IMG/VR virus record: IMGVR_UViG_3300031772_000206
Span: 1-28,923 of that record
Strand: one strand, 5' to 3'
Source: a virus
DNA length: 28,923 nt
In this document: positions 7,448 to 15,606 of the stretch, piece by piece
How positions within the stretch are numbered: the first letter of the stretch is position 1
Layout: each line of letters opens with the position of its first letter
Translations under genes and position numbers: made by a program
The notes under the pieces: generated by a model
What the model was told of the DNA's origin: nothing
The model's database searches: none
Seen by the model: only the letters and a program-made list of their open reading frames with translations

Positions 7448-9201
7448 CGCGGCCGCCTCGTGCCCACCACGACGGCCCCACGACCCACAAGCGTGCGGTC
7501 GTAGGCGCGACCAGCCGGCCGCAAGGCACGCTGCGCAGATCTGAGCGCGTCGGTCGTATCAAGGGCGTTCACGTTGACCACCGTGGTGGCTGGTGCGTTC
7601 GTGGTGACGGTGGTCGTGCTCATTGAGGTAGGCGGCGGAGTGGCCGGAGCTCCCGCTCCAGTGACGCGGATCGGCGGGCCGAATGCCCCCCCGGCCGCAC
7701 TCCCCGCTCCACCCGTGGCGCCCCCGGGTTCGGTCGCGTAAATGTTCGCAACCTGCATCATGCCAGCGGCGTAGATAAGAGCTGCGAGAATCGGCCCGAT
7801 GTAGGGACCCGCAGTCAAAGCTTTCGTGGCGGCCTCGTAGGTGTTGATGAGGGCTTGCGCGGCTGCCAGTTCCTTACTCCGAGGGAACGCTGCCATGAGC
7901 ATGCCGACAGTGCCTTGAATCGCGGCCTCCTGAAGAGCCCTCTTCTGGGCAGCAACTTTTTGTGCGAGTTCGACCTCGGCCTGCTCCACGTCTGCGACTT
8001 TGAAGTAGTAATCCTTGACCGCTCGGAAATTTGCAGCGAGCGCGTCCTTCTCCGCCTGGGTGTGCTTCTCTCGGAGATCGCGGACCTTGCCGTAGTACTT
8101 CTGGAGCGCCGCTATCTGCGCAAAGAGTTGGTCATTGAAAATCTTCGCGGCGTCCAACTCGCCACCGGCCACAATAGCCATCGCACCCCCGCCCATCGGA
8201 TGCGCGGTGACTTTGCCCGGTGCCGCAGGACCAACGGTGCCCGCCTTCGCCTTCTCGACATCGGCCGCCCATTTGTTCCAGCGCGCCCAACTTGTCTCCT
8301 GGAACTTCTTTTCCTCGATGGCGAACTGCTCCATCGCGGCCTTCATACTGGCGACGGGGTGCTTGATGTCGAAATTGTCGATCAGGATCCCCATACCGGT
8401 GAATGCGAGTTTGACCTGATCCCACATATCGACGACGCGCAGGCCGATCGCGCTGAAGAAGTAGCCGATATCCTTCAATCGGTCGATCAGCCAAACGAAC
8501 GCCGTGGCGAGCGGGCCGCCGATGCTCTTCCAAAGATCATCGATCCCGGCCCTGAACGAATCCACCCTCTGCTTGTTGTCCTTGAGCTCCGCGGCGCTAC
8601 CACCCATGGTCTTCCGCAGTTCATCAAGGGCCCCCTGCGCCGTGGTGGCCGTCGTACCGAGCAACTTGTGAGCTTGAATCACTCCGCGATCGGAACCGCC
8701 GATGAGCGTCTGCACCACGGAGAGCGCCTGTCCGTACTCCATCCCAACCTTGGCCGAGATGTCGGCTGCGAGGGTGGCACCCGAGAGCGCTTCCTTGTAG
8801 TCCTTGGTGAGGGGGATCAGATCCCGGACGGCGCGCAGGATCACATCATCGTCAAACCCCTTCGCCTGCAGGGCGTCCCCGAGAGCCTGGGCGGCCTTCG
8901 CTGCTGCGGGCCCGTCTTGCCCGAACTGCTTCGCCATGTTCGAGAGTTGCGAGAGTGCCCGCGCCTGCTCCATTGCGGCTTTCGCGCCTTCGATAAGGGC
9001 GGCGATGAGTTTGTACGCGCCGAACGCCGACACGAGTGCGAGGCCAGCGGAGGCGGCGGCCTCCTTCAGCCGGCCGAAGATGCCTGTGGTCTTCTCGGTC
9101 TCAGCTCCCAGGCGCTTCATCGCCTGTTCGCTCTGCACAATTCCAGCGTCGCCGCTGGTCGTGTTGATCCGCAGGCCGATTTCGTAGTTCTGATCAGCCA
9201 T
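7444..9201 (-). CDS. Tail tape measure protein (585 aa)
   Basis: ATG at 9201 overlaps the previous stop (TGATG). The protein opens with MADQNYEIGLRINTTSG, typical of tape measures, followed by long alanine-rich helices and a hydrophobic patch around residues 50-75 (LALVSAFGAYKLIAALIEGA). A second hydrophobic segment lies near residues 465-485 (IGPILAALIYAAGMM). The end is low-complexity Gly/Ala/Thr/Pro. It sets tail length and is thought to be injected or to help membrane passage. At about 1.5 angstrom per residue, 585 residues predict a tail near 90 nm, short for a siphovirus. No lysozyme or peptidase domain is evident. Confidence 0.88.
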   Translation of the reverse strand: MADQNYEIGLRINTTSGDAGIVQSEQAMKRLGAETEKTTGIFGRLKEAAASAGLALVSAFGAYKLIAALIEGAKAAMEQARALSQLSNMAKQFGQDGPAAAKAAQALGDALQAKGFDDDVILRAVRDLIPLTKDYKEALSGATLAADISAKVGMEYGQALSVVQTLIGGSDRGVIQAHKLLGTTATTAQGALDELRKTMGGSAAELKDNKQRVDSFRAGIDDLWKSIGGPLATAFVWLIDRLKDIGYFFSAIGLRVVDMWDQVKLAFTGMGILIDNFDIKHPVASMKAAMEQFAIEEKKFQETSWARWNKWAADVEKAKAGTVGPAAPGKVTAHPMGGGAMAIVAGGELDAAKIFNDQLFAQIAALQKYYGKVRDLREKHTQAEKDALAANFRAVKDYYFKVADVEQAEVELAQKVAAQKRALQEAAIQGTVGMLMAAFPRSKELAAAQALINTYEAATKALTAGPYIGPILAALIYAAGMMQVANIYATEPGGATGGAGSAAGGAFGPPIRVTGAGAPATPPPTSMSTTTVTTNAPATTVVNVNALDTTDALRSAQRALRPAGRAYDRTLVGRGAVVVGTRRPR

Positions 9202-9791
9202 CAGTTCACCTGCATCCCCATGCCGGCGCAGAGATTCGAGAGCTCACGTTTCTCATCGTCATCCAGCGGATCGGCGCCCTCCGGAAGGTGCGCGTTCTCC
9301 GCATTGAGCCCGCGCACTGCGGCGAGCAATTCCCGGTAGGGCATGGCCCACACGTCCTCGATCCGGTAGTGCATCTCGCGGGCGAAGACCAGCACGAGGC
9401 GGTCGATACCGCGCTTCGTGCCGGTGCCCCCCGAGAGATCGAGCGAGCCGAGCATCGCGTCGAGATCGTTGACTTCACCCCATGCGCGGAACGCCTTGTA
9501 GACCTGATCGTCGGAACACCTTCGGAAATCCCTGTCACGCAGCGGTTCGGAAACGATGAGCGGGACCAGCGGACGAAGGACGCGGGCGGGTGTCTGCTGA
9601 ACGAGCAGTTCGATCCCGCCCCGGTCCTTCAGTGTGTCCCCCAGCCGCTTCGATTGCTCGAGGTACAGGGCGAAGCGCATCGTGCTCATCGGGCCGACGG
9701 CATACCAGTGGCCTCCGAGCACGAGGCGCCCAATCCTGCGACCCCCGAGCTTTACGTCGCGGCGCTTGCGGATGAACTCGCGATAACTCAC
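9201..9791 (-). CDS. Putative tail assembly chaperone in a single frame (196 aa)
   Basis: The start at 9791 overlaps the major tail protein stop (ATGA). The gene lies between major tail protein and tape measure, the usual place of tail assembly chaperones. The N-terminal half (LGGRRIGRLVLGGHWYAVGP, then MRFALYLEQSKRLGD) is compatible with a gpG-like domain. The C-terminal half (REMHYRIEDVWAMPYRELLAAVRGLN) resembles the gpT-like end of such proteins. Many phages make the long form by ribosomal slippage. Here both parts seem to sit in one frame, and no slippery site with a continuing second frame was found. The function is inferred mostly from position. Confidence 0.65.
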   Translation of the reverse strand: MSYREFIRKRRDVKLGGRRIGRLVLGGHWYAVGPMSTMRFALYLEQSKRLGDTLKDRGGIELLVQQTPARVLRPLVPLIVSEPLRDRDFRRCSDDQVYKAFRAWGEVNDLDAMLGSLDLSGGTGTKRGIDRLVLVFAREMHYRIEDVWAMPYRELLAAVRGLNAENAHLPEGADPLDDDEKRELSNLCAGMGMQVN

Positions 9792-10405
9792 GTGGTGGAG
9801 TCGACGATCTTTCCGATGCGCCCGGTGACACCCTTGCTGTAGGTGACCGAGGTGTCGAGCAGGAAATCGATCTCGATCGGGATCACGGTTTCATCGCCAC
9901 GCTTGAACGCCTGGCTGATTGCGGCCTTCATCAAGCCGCGCCAGAAGGTGTACACGCGCTTAATGTAGTTGGCCGTCGCATCCTCGGTGTAGCCCGGGAT
10001 CATCGACTGCCCTTCGACCGTGAGCAGGACCTGCCAATACTGCATGGCACTCGGCTCATCGATCGCCCAGGTCGCCGTGTGGCCCGGCGTGGTCAGCACG
10101 GTCACGTCGCCGGTGGTGGCAGTGGGGTCGCTGCCCATCGCCATCGCCAGCTTGCGGAGCGCCGCCTCGACCATCGACGCCTTGAGCGAGGCGTGCGATT
10201 TCTGATGGTAGGCGTCGATCCCCCACGTGCAGTTATCGACCTCCACCAGCTTCGTGTCGTGACCGAGCGTGAGCTGCACGTCCCGCAGCCAACCGCCGTC
10301 GAGCAGCGTCGCGGAGCCGCCGGCCGTCACCCACTTCCCGATTTGGAGCCGCGCCAGAGCTCCCTTCATCAGGTCCAACGAGTTCGCACCAGTGATGCCA
10401 GGCAT
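9788..10405 (-). CDS. Major tail (tube) protein (205 aa)
   Basis: ATG at 10405 follows an AGGAG site 6 bases upstream. The protein begins MPGITGANSLDLMKGALARL and contains a GGSATLLDGGWLRDVQLT segment. It is beta-rich, without membrane or signal segments. Its position just upstream of the chaperone and tape measure genes, its size and its repeated strand pattern fit a tail tube subunit, assembled as stacked hexamers around the tape measure. Because the tube is made in many copies, strong expression is expected, and the ribosome site is close to ideal. No extra Ig-like domain is seen at the C-terminus. Confidence 0.78.
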   Translation of the reverse strand: MPGITGANSLDLMKGALARLQIGKWVTAGGSATLLDGGWLRDVQLTLGHDTKLVEVDNCTWGIDAYHQKSHASLKASMVEAALRKLAMAMGSDPTATTGDVTVLTTPGHTATWAIDEPSAMQYWQVLLTVEGQSMIPGYTEDATANYIKRVYTFWRGLMKAAISQAFKRGDETVIPIEIDFLLDTSVTYSKGVTGRIGKIVDSTT

Positions 10406-10408
10406 GGG

Positions 10409-10651
10409 TTACTCCTTCTCGGCCGCGGGTGCGGCCTTGGTCTTCGTCTCGACGAGCACACCGCGCTCGACGAGGTTGTCGATCTTCCGTTGCGTGTCGG
10501 GATCGGCGTCGGCGTACTGTTCGTCGGTGATCGTGTCGTGATGCCGGAACTCGCGGTGCCCGGAAGGATGCTCCGGGGTGGCGAGCGCGGCATCGGGCCC
10601 CAAGTAGAACGTCATGCCCGCAGCCATCTCCGGGCCTTCCACTTTGAACAT
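10409..10651 (-). CDS. Small protein of the tail module, unknown function (80 aa)
   Basis: ATG at 10651 overlaps the previous stop (TGATG). A GTG one codon earlier sits too close to the GGGAGG ribosome site. The protein starts MFKVEGPEMAAGMTFYLGPD, with a short beta strand region, then an acidic helix (DEQYADADPDTQRKIDNLVE) and a short Lys/Ala/Pro/Glu tail. It resembles small proteins often found between the tail terminator and major tail protein, and could be an adaptor or a small virion component. No catalytic or metal-binding pattern is visible and I do not recognise a named family. Confidence 0.65.
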   Translation of the reverse strand: MFKVEGPEMAAGMTFYLGPDAALATPEHPSGHREFRHHDTITDEQYADADPDTQRKIDNLVERGVLVETKTKAAPAAEKE

Positions 10652-11079
10652 CACGCCTCCCTTGCGTAGCGAATGACGATGGGATAGACCAGTAGGGCAT
10701 CCTTCTCGCCGACGAACGGGGTCGATTCACCGTCCGCACGAATCGTGACGTGCACGCGATCGAACAGGCCGGCGCCCATTAGCCCATCGAGCGTCTCTTC
10801 CAGTTTGAGGATCTCTTCTTGGAGCTTTGTGGCTGTGCCCGCAGTCGGTTTGATAACGCCCGTTAGGACGAACTTGGATTCGGCGACTTCGTCGTGGTCG
10901 CCGAATAGCGTCCGCGGGCCGCGCTCGACGTAGACGAGCGGCGTTGCCTCGGCTGGGATCTTCTCCGGATCGATGTTGAGGTCGGCCGTTGCCTTGCAGT
11001 TGACGTTGAACGCGGCTAGCAGGAGGTCGGTGGTCGCGATGACGACCGTAGCCATCACGCGGCTGCCGGCGTTGCTCAT
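10651..11079 (-). CDS. Putative tail terminator/tail completion protein (142 aa)
   Basis: The start at 11079 overlaps the upstream stop (ATGA); an internal ATG at 11055 is a possible alternative. The protein shows MATVVIATTDLLLAAF, a central strand segment (PLVYVERGPRTLFGDHDEVA), a helix with LQEEILKLEETLDGLMG, and a final VYPIVIRYAREA strand. The order strand-strand-helix-strand, the size and the place between the gp10-like gene and the major tail protein fit tail terminator proteins, which cap the tail tube and join it to the head. There is no diagnostic motif, so the assignment rests largely on gene order. Confidence 0.62.
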   Translation of the reverse strand: MSNAGSRVMATVVIATTDLLLAAFNVNCKATADLNIDPEKIPAEATPLVYVERGPRTLFGDHDEVAESKFVLTGVIKPTAGTATKLQEEILKLEETLDGLMGAGLFDRVHVTIRADGESTPFVGEKDALLVYPIVIRYAREA

Positions 11080-11696
11080 GGCTGCACCAGTTGGGAAAGT
11101 ATCCTGTCAACGTGCCGGTGGAGCCGCCCGCGCACGGTCATCACAGCACCGCGCCACCAGTAGCGCGCCGGGAGCGTGACCTGGGTCTTGAGCACGTACC
11201 ACGCCTCGAGGCGCGAGCCTTTGCCGCTGCCCACACGCTTGACGAGCAGCGCTGTGCCGCCTTTCGACCGGATGAAGAAGAGGCCGGTATCCGGGGCGCT
11301 GCGGAGCGATTGCCCGGCGTACCGATCTACGCCGCGGTAACTGCCGCCCTTGAATGCCGGGATCAGCGGGATGCGCAAGTACTTCTTCGTCTTCGGGCGG
11401 ATCGTCGCGCCTCTGTCCTGAACCGCCGCGATCACTGCCAGCGGGTTTCCTTTCGGTAGGCCGGTCTCGACGCCCGTCGGCAAGTCGCGGATTCCGGCGG
11501 TGAGGGTGTTGATCACATACCTCCGCAGTCGGCCGGTGCGCACATGCACCAGGTCGTTGCTCAGATTGCTGCCCGCTTCCCGGATCACATCGAGCGCGAC
11601 ATTCCTGCCCAGTAGGCGCATCGCGCGGGGCAGGTTCGTGACGCGCGCCGCCCGGAACATGGCGATCGCCTGGGTGATCGAGATGACTTCGGCCAT
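11076..11696 (-). CDS. HK97 gp10-like head-tail joining/neck protein (206 aa)
   Basis: ATG at 11696 overlaps the gp6-like gene stop (TGATG). The protein is basic and contains features seen in gp10-like and virion-morphogenesis proteins: an early helix with REAGSNLSNDLVHVRTGRLRRYV ('RTGRLR' is characteristic), a segment of alternating strands (TKKYLRIPLIPAFKGG), and an arginine-rich end. This family forms part of the neck and interacts with the tail terminator. Its length is a little longer than the usual 120-160 residues, because a central region rich in Gly/Arg is inserted. Neighbouring genes support the call. Confidence 0.75.
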   Translation of the reverse strand: MAEVISITQAIAMFRAARVTNLPRAMRLLGRNVALDVIREAGSNLSNDLVHVRTGRLRRYVINTLTAGIRDLPTGVETGLPKGNPLAVIAAVQDRGATIRPKTKKYLRIPLIPAFKGGSYRGVDRYAGQSLRSAPDTGLFFIRSKGGTALLVKRVGSGKGSRLEAWYVLKTQVTLPARYWWRGAVMTVRGRLHRHVDRILSQLVQP

Positions 11697-12277
11697 CAGT
11701 AGTGCTGCCTGTGGTGGTAGAGGGCGTCCATGATGAACTGGTAATCTTTTGAGTTGCGGACCAACTGCTGCACGTTCTCAGGGCCGAGAACCTTGCTCCC
11801 CAATCCGATCATTTGTTCCTCGATCGGGAAAAGCGCGACGGCCATGCACAGCGCCTCGATCAGGTCCTCAAGCTCGGCGGCACTCTCCGCGAATCCGGTG
11901 ACTGCCGTCAGCAGGATGTTGCCGTAACCCACGGGCCACGACTGGTAGCGAGCGATGAGGCAATGACCATCCGGGCGGAGGAACGCATTCTGCCTCGCGT
12001 CCGCATCCGCACCCTGCAGGGTCGTCCAGGCTACGGTGTCGACCGTGAGGCTGGTGACGCTCGTGATCGGCCAGAACGACGGGTACAGCAGGTTACTACC
12101 GTTCCCGGACAGGCGCATGGTGCGCGTCGCCGTGGCGAGATCACAGCCGATCTTCCATTTCGCCCACGCGAGTACGGCCTTGATGTAGTTACCAACGCGC
12201 GCCGCCACGTCCGTGTCGTCGATCGGCGTGTTCTGCTGGAACGCGCAGAAGCGCGCGAACGTGAGTAGCTCAGCCAC
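11696..12277 (-). CDS. gp6-like head-tail connector protein (193 aa)
   Basis: The GTG at 12277 overlaps the stop of the previous small gene (GTGGCTGA) and is preferred to an ATG further upstream that would overlap that gene deeply. The ribosome site is weak, so coupling is likely. The protein is mostly helical: LLTFARFCAFQQNTPIDDTD, a helix around AVLAWAKWKIGCDL, then a beta part (FWPITSVTSLTVDTVAW) and final helices (LEDLIEALCMAVALFP). This pattern, helices enclosing a small strand part, fits HK97 gp6-like connectors, which form a ring under the portal. The role is inferred from fold pattern and position. Confidence 0.7.
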   Translation of the reverse strand: MAELLTFARFCAFQQNTPIDDTDVAARVGNYIKAVLAWAKWKIGCDLATATRTMRLSGNGSNLLYPSFWPITSVTSLTVDTVAWTTLQGADADARQNAFLRPDGHCLIARYQSWPVGYGNILLTAVTGFAESAAELEDLIEALCMAVALFPIEEQMIGLGSKVLGPENVQQLVRNSKDYQFIMDALYHHRQHY

Positions 12278-12491
12278 TGGGCCGCTCGAACTTGTGAATG
12301 CTGATGAGTTGGTCGACCATCTCCGGCGGCGTCCAGCACAGGCGGCCATCGAACGTGCAGCCGGATGCTGCAGTCACGCCAGGTGGCGCAACCAGCGGAA
12401 CGAGTCCTGCGTGGACCCTGGTGCCCGCCTTGATCTCTTCGGTGGGCGGGACCCGCTCAGGTTCCTTGCCCTTTTTCTTGTACTGCGCCAT
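12270..12491 (-). CDS. Small protein after the capsid gene, unknown function (73 aa)
   Basis: ATG at 12491 follows a strong GGAGG site 5 bases away. The short protein starts with a basic stretch (AQYKKKGKEPERVPPTEE) and continues into a compact part with AGTRVHAGLVPLVAPPGV and CTFDGRLCWTP, ending with helix DQLISIHKFE. It lies just past the terminator-like hairpin that follows the capsid gene. Small proteins here can be head decoration or completion proteins, but its sequence shows no known motif. Two cysteines are separated by six residues (CTFDGRLC), which might bind a metal or form a disulfide. Confidence 0.65.
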   Translation of the reverse strand: MAQYKKKGKEPERVPPTEEIKAGTRVHAGLVPLVAPPGVTAASGCTFDGRLCWTPPEMVDQLISIHKFERPSG

Positions 12492-12506
12492 GAGTCCTCC
12501 AAAGCA

Positions 12507-12532
12507 ACGGAGGGGCCTCGCGGCCCCTCCGT
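12507..12532 (-). terminator. Terminator-like hairpin after the major capsid gene
   Basis: An 11-bp perfect stem (ACGGAGGGGCC against GGCCCCTCCGT) closes a 4-base loop. On the transcribed strand the loop reads GCGA, a GNRA tetraloop, which stabilises hairpins. A short T-rich stretch follows (TGCTTTGG). It begins 22 bases after the capsid stop codon, a place where many phages keep a partial terminator that favours capsid over downstream products or protects the capsid mRNA end. Confidence 0.7.
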
Positions 12533-12554
12533 CATCACACTGCAACTCGCCTTA

Positions 12555-14084
12555 CTAGGCGATGTTGATGTTGCCGATCGCGCCGAAACAGAACGGCGCG
12601 TAGACCTTGACGGCCTCCTGCATGTAGGCGCCGTGCCAGAAGGTGCGAGTGATCGGCGCCCAGTCCACCCGCCACAGGCCGCCGAAGCTCTGCACTTCGA
12701 CGCTGCGCTGCGAGGGGGTCCCCGGAATCGGGTAGTTCATGCGCCCGGCGAAAACCAGAGAGTCGGGCAGGTTGGGGTTCACGACGATGTCGACGATGTC
12801 CCCGGTATACGGGTTGACCACGGCCGCGACCCGGCCACCGAGCACGATGCCGGCTCGCAGTTGCTCCGGGCTGACGACGAACATGGTCCGCGGGTTGGAA
12901 GAACTGAAGGCGAGGATCTCGAGCGCCTTGTAGGTGTTCCCGCTCATGTGCAGCGCTTCGGGCGTGATCCCGTAGGTGTTGAACATGGACGCGAACAGGT
13001 CGCAGAACTGATCGACGCGCCCGTTGGTCATGGTGAGCGCCGCGTTGTCCATCGTCTTCCAGTAGGCGCCTGCGTCGTTCATCGCCTGGTAGAAGACGCC
13101 GCTCGGGGCGGTCGCTTCCTTCGAGTAGTCGGTGCCGACGGTGAGCGCGCTGATGGCCTGCTCGGTGCCCGCGGCGTCCGAATACTGCACGAACTTGTTG
13201 ACGAAGGTGATCCCCAAGAGGTAGCGAGTGGCGTCGCCGGGGTCTGTGGTGGCCGAATACGAGATGTACCAGGCGTATGCCACGGCGCCCTTCTTGGCGG
13301 TAACGCTCCAGGTGATCTTCTGGTTGGTGGTCGCAGCCACTGCGGTGCATGCGGCTGAAGCCTTGGAGATCCCGCCGTTCACGTTGTAGCTCTCTCCGGC
13401 TGGCGAGGTGACAGCCTGTACCTTCGTGAGGCCAGCCGTCAGTGCAGCGGCAGTGTTCGTGGTCGAGCACAGCGCGAGCTGGTCGACGGTGAGGCACACG
13501 ACCTTGCAGTAGAAGTTACCGGCGGTCAACGCCACGCCGCCAGAGGCAGCCACGCCTGTCGGCGTTGCCGGCACATCGAGCGCCAGGGTGTTGTTCGCGC
13601 CGAACAGAATCCGCTCTTCCTTCGCGGCGAACGCCTGCATCAGGTTCGCGATGCACAGGTCGACGATCCCGGCCTGTGAACCGCCGAACAGCGAAGCACC
13701 CTCGCTCTCCGCCTCCTGGGTGTAGGAGTCCTCGACACCGATCGTCGCGTAGGCCGCGGTCCCGGCGCCTTTGCTCTCCTGAATCGCACCGGCGCGCTTG
13801 CCTTCCGGCACGTACCCCAGGAGCTTGTTGCTGTCGATGCCGGTCAGCGTGATCCACGAGACGGCGTTGCCCTGCGCATCGGTGCGCCGGAAAACGCGGT
13901 CGCGGAACCACGTGAAGACGATCGGCACCAGGTTGACGTAGCCCTGCTCGAGGTTCGCGATGTTGAACCCCGTGCTGACCGTGATGCTCTTGCGAAGATC
14001 GTCCATGGCCTTGCGCAGGGGATCTCCCTGCAGGCCGGAGACCTTCAGAATCGCCTCACGGATGCCTTGCTGAATGGCTTGCAT
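12555..14084 (-). CDS. Major capsid protein, HK97-like, with inserted domain (509 aa)
   Basis: ATG at 14084 follows an AAGGAG site 9 bases away. It lies just downstream of the protease/scaffold gene. N-terminal helices (about 1-60) are followed by an E-loop-like part with WITLTGIDSNKLLGYVPEG. The latter part carries core strands and helices (YGITPEALHMSGNTYKALE, FVVSPEQLRAGIVLGG, IVDIVVNPNLPDSLVF) and a conserved-looking terminal strand. Residues about 170-312 (starting VPATPTGVAASGGVALTAGN, Thr/Ala-rich with several YxxxxxS strands) look like an extra beta domain inserted in the core, explaining the length. The domain may project from the capsid. The HK97 fold is inferred from position and pattern. 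Confidence 0.82.
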   Translation of the reverse strand: MQAIQQGIREAILKVSGLQGDPLRKAMDDLRKSITVSTGFNIANLEQGYVNLVPIVFTWFRDRVFRRTDAQGNAVSWITLTGIDSNKLLGYVPEGKRAGAIQESKGAGTAAYATIGVEDSYTQEAESEGASLFGGSQAGIVDLCIANLMQAFAAKEERILFGANNTLALDVPATPTGVAASGGVALTAGNFYCKVVCLTVDQLALCSTTNTAAALTAGLTKVQAVTSPAGESYNVNGGISKASAACTAVAATTNQKITWSVTAKKGAVAYAWYISYSATTDPGDATRYLLGITFVNKFVQYSDAAGTEQAISALTVGTDYSKEATAPSGVFYQAMNDAGAYWKTMDNAALTMTNGRVDQFCDLFASMFNTYGITPEALHMSGNTYKALEILAFSSSNPRTMFVVSPEQLRAGIVLGGRVAAVVNPYTGDIVDIVVNPNLPDSLVFAGRMNYPIPGTPSQRSVEVQSFGGLWRVDWAPITRTFWHGAYMQEAVKVYAPFCFGAIGNINIA

Positions 14085-14111
14085 GTTCGTTTTCTCCTTG
14101 CCCGCTGCCAG

Positions 14112-15383
14112 TTACGGCATGCGGGTCAGTTTGGCCAGCAACCCGGCATGCTCCTGCTGGAGATTGCTGCGGCGGCCACGGTTGTGCTCGGCGTCGATCG
14201 CCTTGCGCAGTCCGTCTACCCGGTCCTCGATGGCCTTGCGGGCGCTGGCTTTGTTGTCGGCTGCCGAATCCACCTTGCAGCCGGTATCAGGGGCGCTCGC
14301 CGGATCGGTGTCAGGTACCACCGGCACGACGGGCGCAGGGGGCGTGGCCTTCTGCACGGAATCGTCCGCCGCCTTCGCCTTGCGTAGGGCCTCGAACTCG
14401 CCCTTCACCTGTGCGAAGCCCTTGGTGACGATCTCCTGCAGTGCAGTCACAGCCTTGAGAGCCGGGGTGTCCGGCTCGGTGATGACTTTCTGCACGGCGC
14501 CACCGCCATCGGGAGGCGGCACTGGCGGCGTGGGTTCGGGCGGAGAATCCTTGTGCAAGCCGCATTCCGGCTCAGCCTTTGCGAGGGCCGGATCACCCGA
14601 CGCACTGAGTCCGCCAGCATCGGTGATCTCCTGCCCGACCACCGCCGCGAACTCGCGGAACGTGGCGGCCAGCAGCGCCGGCTTGTCTCCTGCAGTCCAG
14701 GCGGAAAGAATGTCCTCGATCGTCCAGCGCAACGTGTCCAGCATGTCGGGCAACTCCTCGGAGAGTTGCTGCTGCGCATAGCGCGCCGCGAACGTGGGCG
14801 GGATGTACTCGCCGTCCGGCCCCACGGCCTTTTCGATCGCGTCCTTCGGCCACCCGCGCTTCGCGAGCTCGGCAGGGTCGCCCTTAAACGCTTTGGTGAG
14901 GGCCTGCACGAGGCCAGCGCCCTGGTACACCGCACGACCCGGAAAGCACAACGCGACGTGAATGCCCTCATCCACGTCGATGTCCGTGATCTCCGTGATA
15001 CTTTTCCCGAGAGTCTTATCCCACACGGTGTTCTTGGTGACGCGCTCTGCGCCGATGGAGACTTGCGTCTTCAATTCACCGCTTTCGATGAGGCGGTGCA
15101 TCCTCATCGCGACCTGGTCTTCGCGGTCGAACGCGAAATCGATGAGCATCTCGCCATTCTCCGTACGCGGCGCATCCACACTCTTGGCGAGGGGGAAGAC
15201 AACGTCGTGACCCGGCACAAGAAATGCCTTGCCGGCCTTCGCAGCGGCTTCGAACTTGCCCAGCGCCACGTCCGTCATGCGTTCGGTCTGGCGATCGAGT
15301 ATTGGTCCGGTTGCCAGATACACCAGGTGCGGAACGCCCTTCGCATCCGTGAGGGCCTTGCTGAGAGAACCGTTCCAGAACAT
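14112..15383 (-). CDS. Prohead protease fused to scaffold (423 aa)
   Basis: The ATG at 15383 directly adjoins the previous stop. Residues 1-170 fit an XkdF-like capsid maturation protease: YLATGPILDRQTERMTDVAL, then a FLVPGHDVVFP segment carrying the likely catalytic His, and later the GELKTQVSIGAER segment with Ser. Residues 170-423 are Ala, Pro, Lys and Glu-rich and predicted helical, ending with an arginine-rich helix (ARKAIEDRVDGLRKAIDAEH), typical of scaffolds. A single polypeptide would guide capsid assembly and then cleave it. It sits between portal and capsid genes, as expected. Catalytic residues are suggested only by motif position. Confidence 0.75.
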   Translation of the reverse strand: MFWNGSLSKALTDAKGVPHLVYLATGPILDRQTERMTDVALGKFEAAAKAGKAFLVPGHDVVFPLAKSVDAPRTENGEMLIDFAFDREDQVAMRMHRLIESGELKTQVSIGAERVTKNTVWDKTLGKSITEITDIDVDEGIHVALCFPGRAVYQGAGLVQALTKAFKGDPAELAKRGWPKDAIEKAVGPDGEYIPPTFAARYAQQQLSEELPDMLDTLRWTIEDILSAWTAGDKPALLAATFREFAAVVGQEITDAGGLSASGDPALAKAEPECGLHKDSPPEPTPPVPPPDGGGAVQKVITEPDTPALKAVTALQEIVTKGFAQVKGEFEALRKAKAADDSVQKATPPAPVVPVVPDTDPASAPDTGCKVDSAADNKASARKAIEDRVDGLRKAIDAEHNRGRRSNLQQEHAGLLAKLTRMP

Positions 15384-15602
15384 TTAGACCTCCGCGGCCC
15401 TGCGGTCCTGGCGGATCTGAATCTCCGCCGAATGCAGCAGGCGCAGGGCCTTTTTCGTCCCGTGTTTCCGTTCAAGTTCGTGGGCGAGCTGCGTGTTGAT
15501 GATTTCAGCCGCCTTCAGCGCAGCGACGCGCCGGAGCAGGTAGTGCACCCACAGTCCTTCCCCGATCGCCGCCAGGGCGAGCAGGATCACGATGGTTGTC
15601 AT
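15384..15602 (-). CDS. Small membrane protein between portal and protease genes (72 aa)
   Basis: ATG at 15602 follows the portal-MuF stop by a few bases. The N-terminus is one hydrophobic span (TTIVILLALAAIGEGLWVHYLL) followed by a charged helical tail with coiled-coil character (ALKAAEIINTQLAHELERK). No signal cleavage site is obvious. A membrane protein in the head module is unusual: candidates are a holin-like, superinfection-exclusion or membrane-anchored assembly factor. I see no family motif. Its stop lies next to the start of the protease/scaffold gene, which suggests that they share a transcript. Confidence 0.68.
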   Translation of the reverse strand: MTTIVILLALAAIGEGLWVHYLLRRVAALKAAEIINTQLAHELERKHGTKKALRLLHSAEIQIRQDRRAAEV

Positions 15603-15606
15603 GGAA

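Noticed and set aside
7855-9339. 494-codon plus-strand open frame opposite the tape measure gene
   Set aside because: It is antisense to a well supported tail gene, rich in Arg, His and Leu as expected for the reverse of GC-rich codons, and shows no domain pattern or ribosome site.
9206-9538. Second frame inside the tail chaperone gene as a possible frameshift product
   Set aside because: The frame is a Ser/Arg/Cys-rich shadow with no similarity to chaperone extensions, and no slippery heptamer joins it.
10421-10436. GGCCGC/GCGGCC inverted repeat near the end of the 80-aa gene
   Set aside because: Only 6 bp, within coding sequence and without a T run on the transcribed strand; expected by chance at this GC content.
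12213-13358. 381-codon plus-strand frame opposite the capsid gene
   Set aside because: Same shadow effect: antisense to the capsid gene, composition rich in Arg/His/Gly/Val, no recognisable motif.
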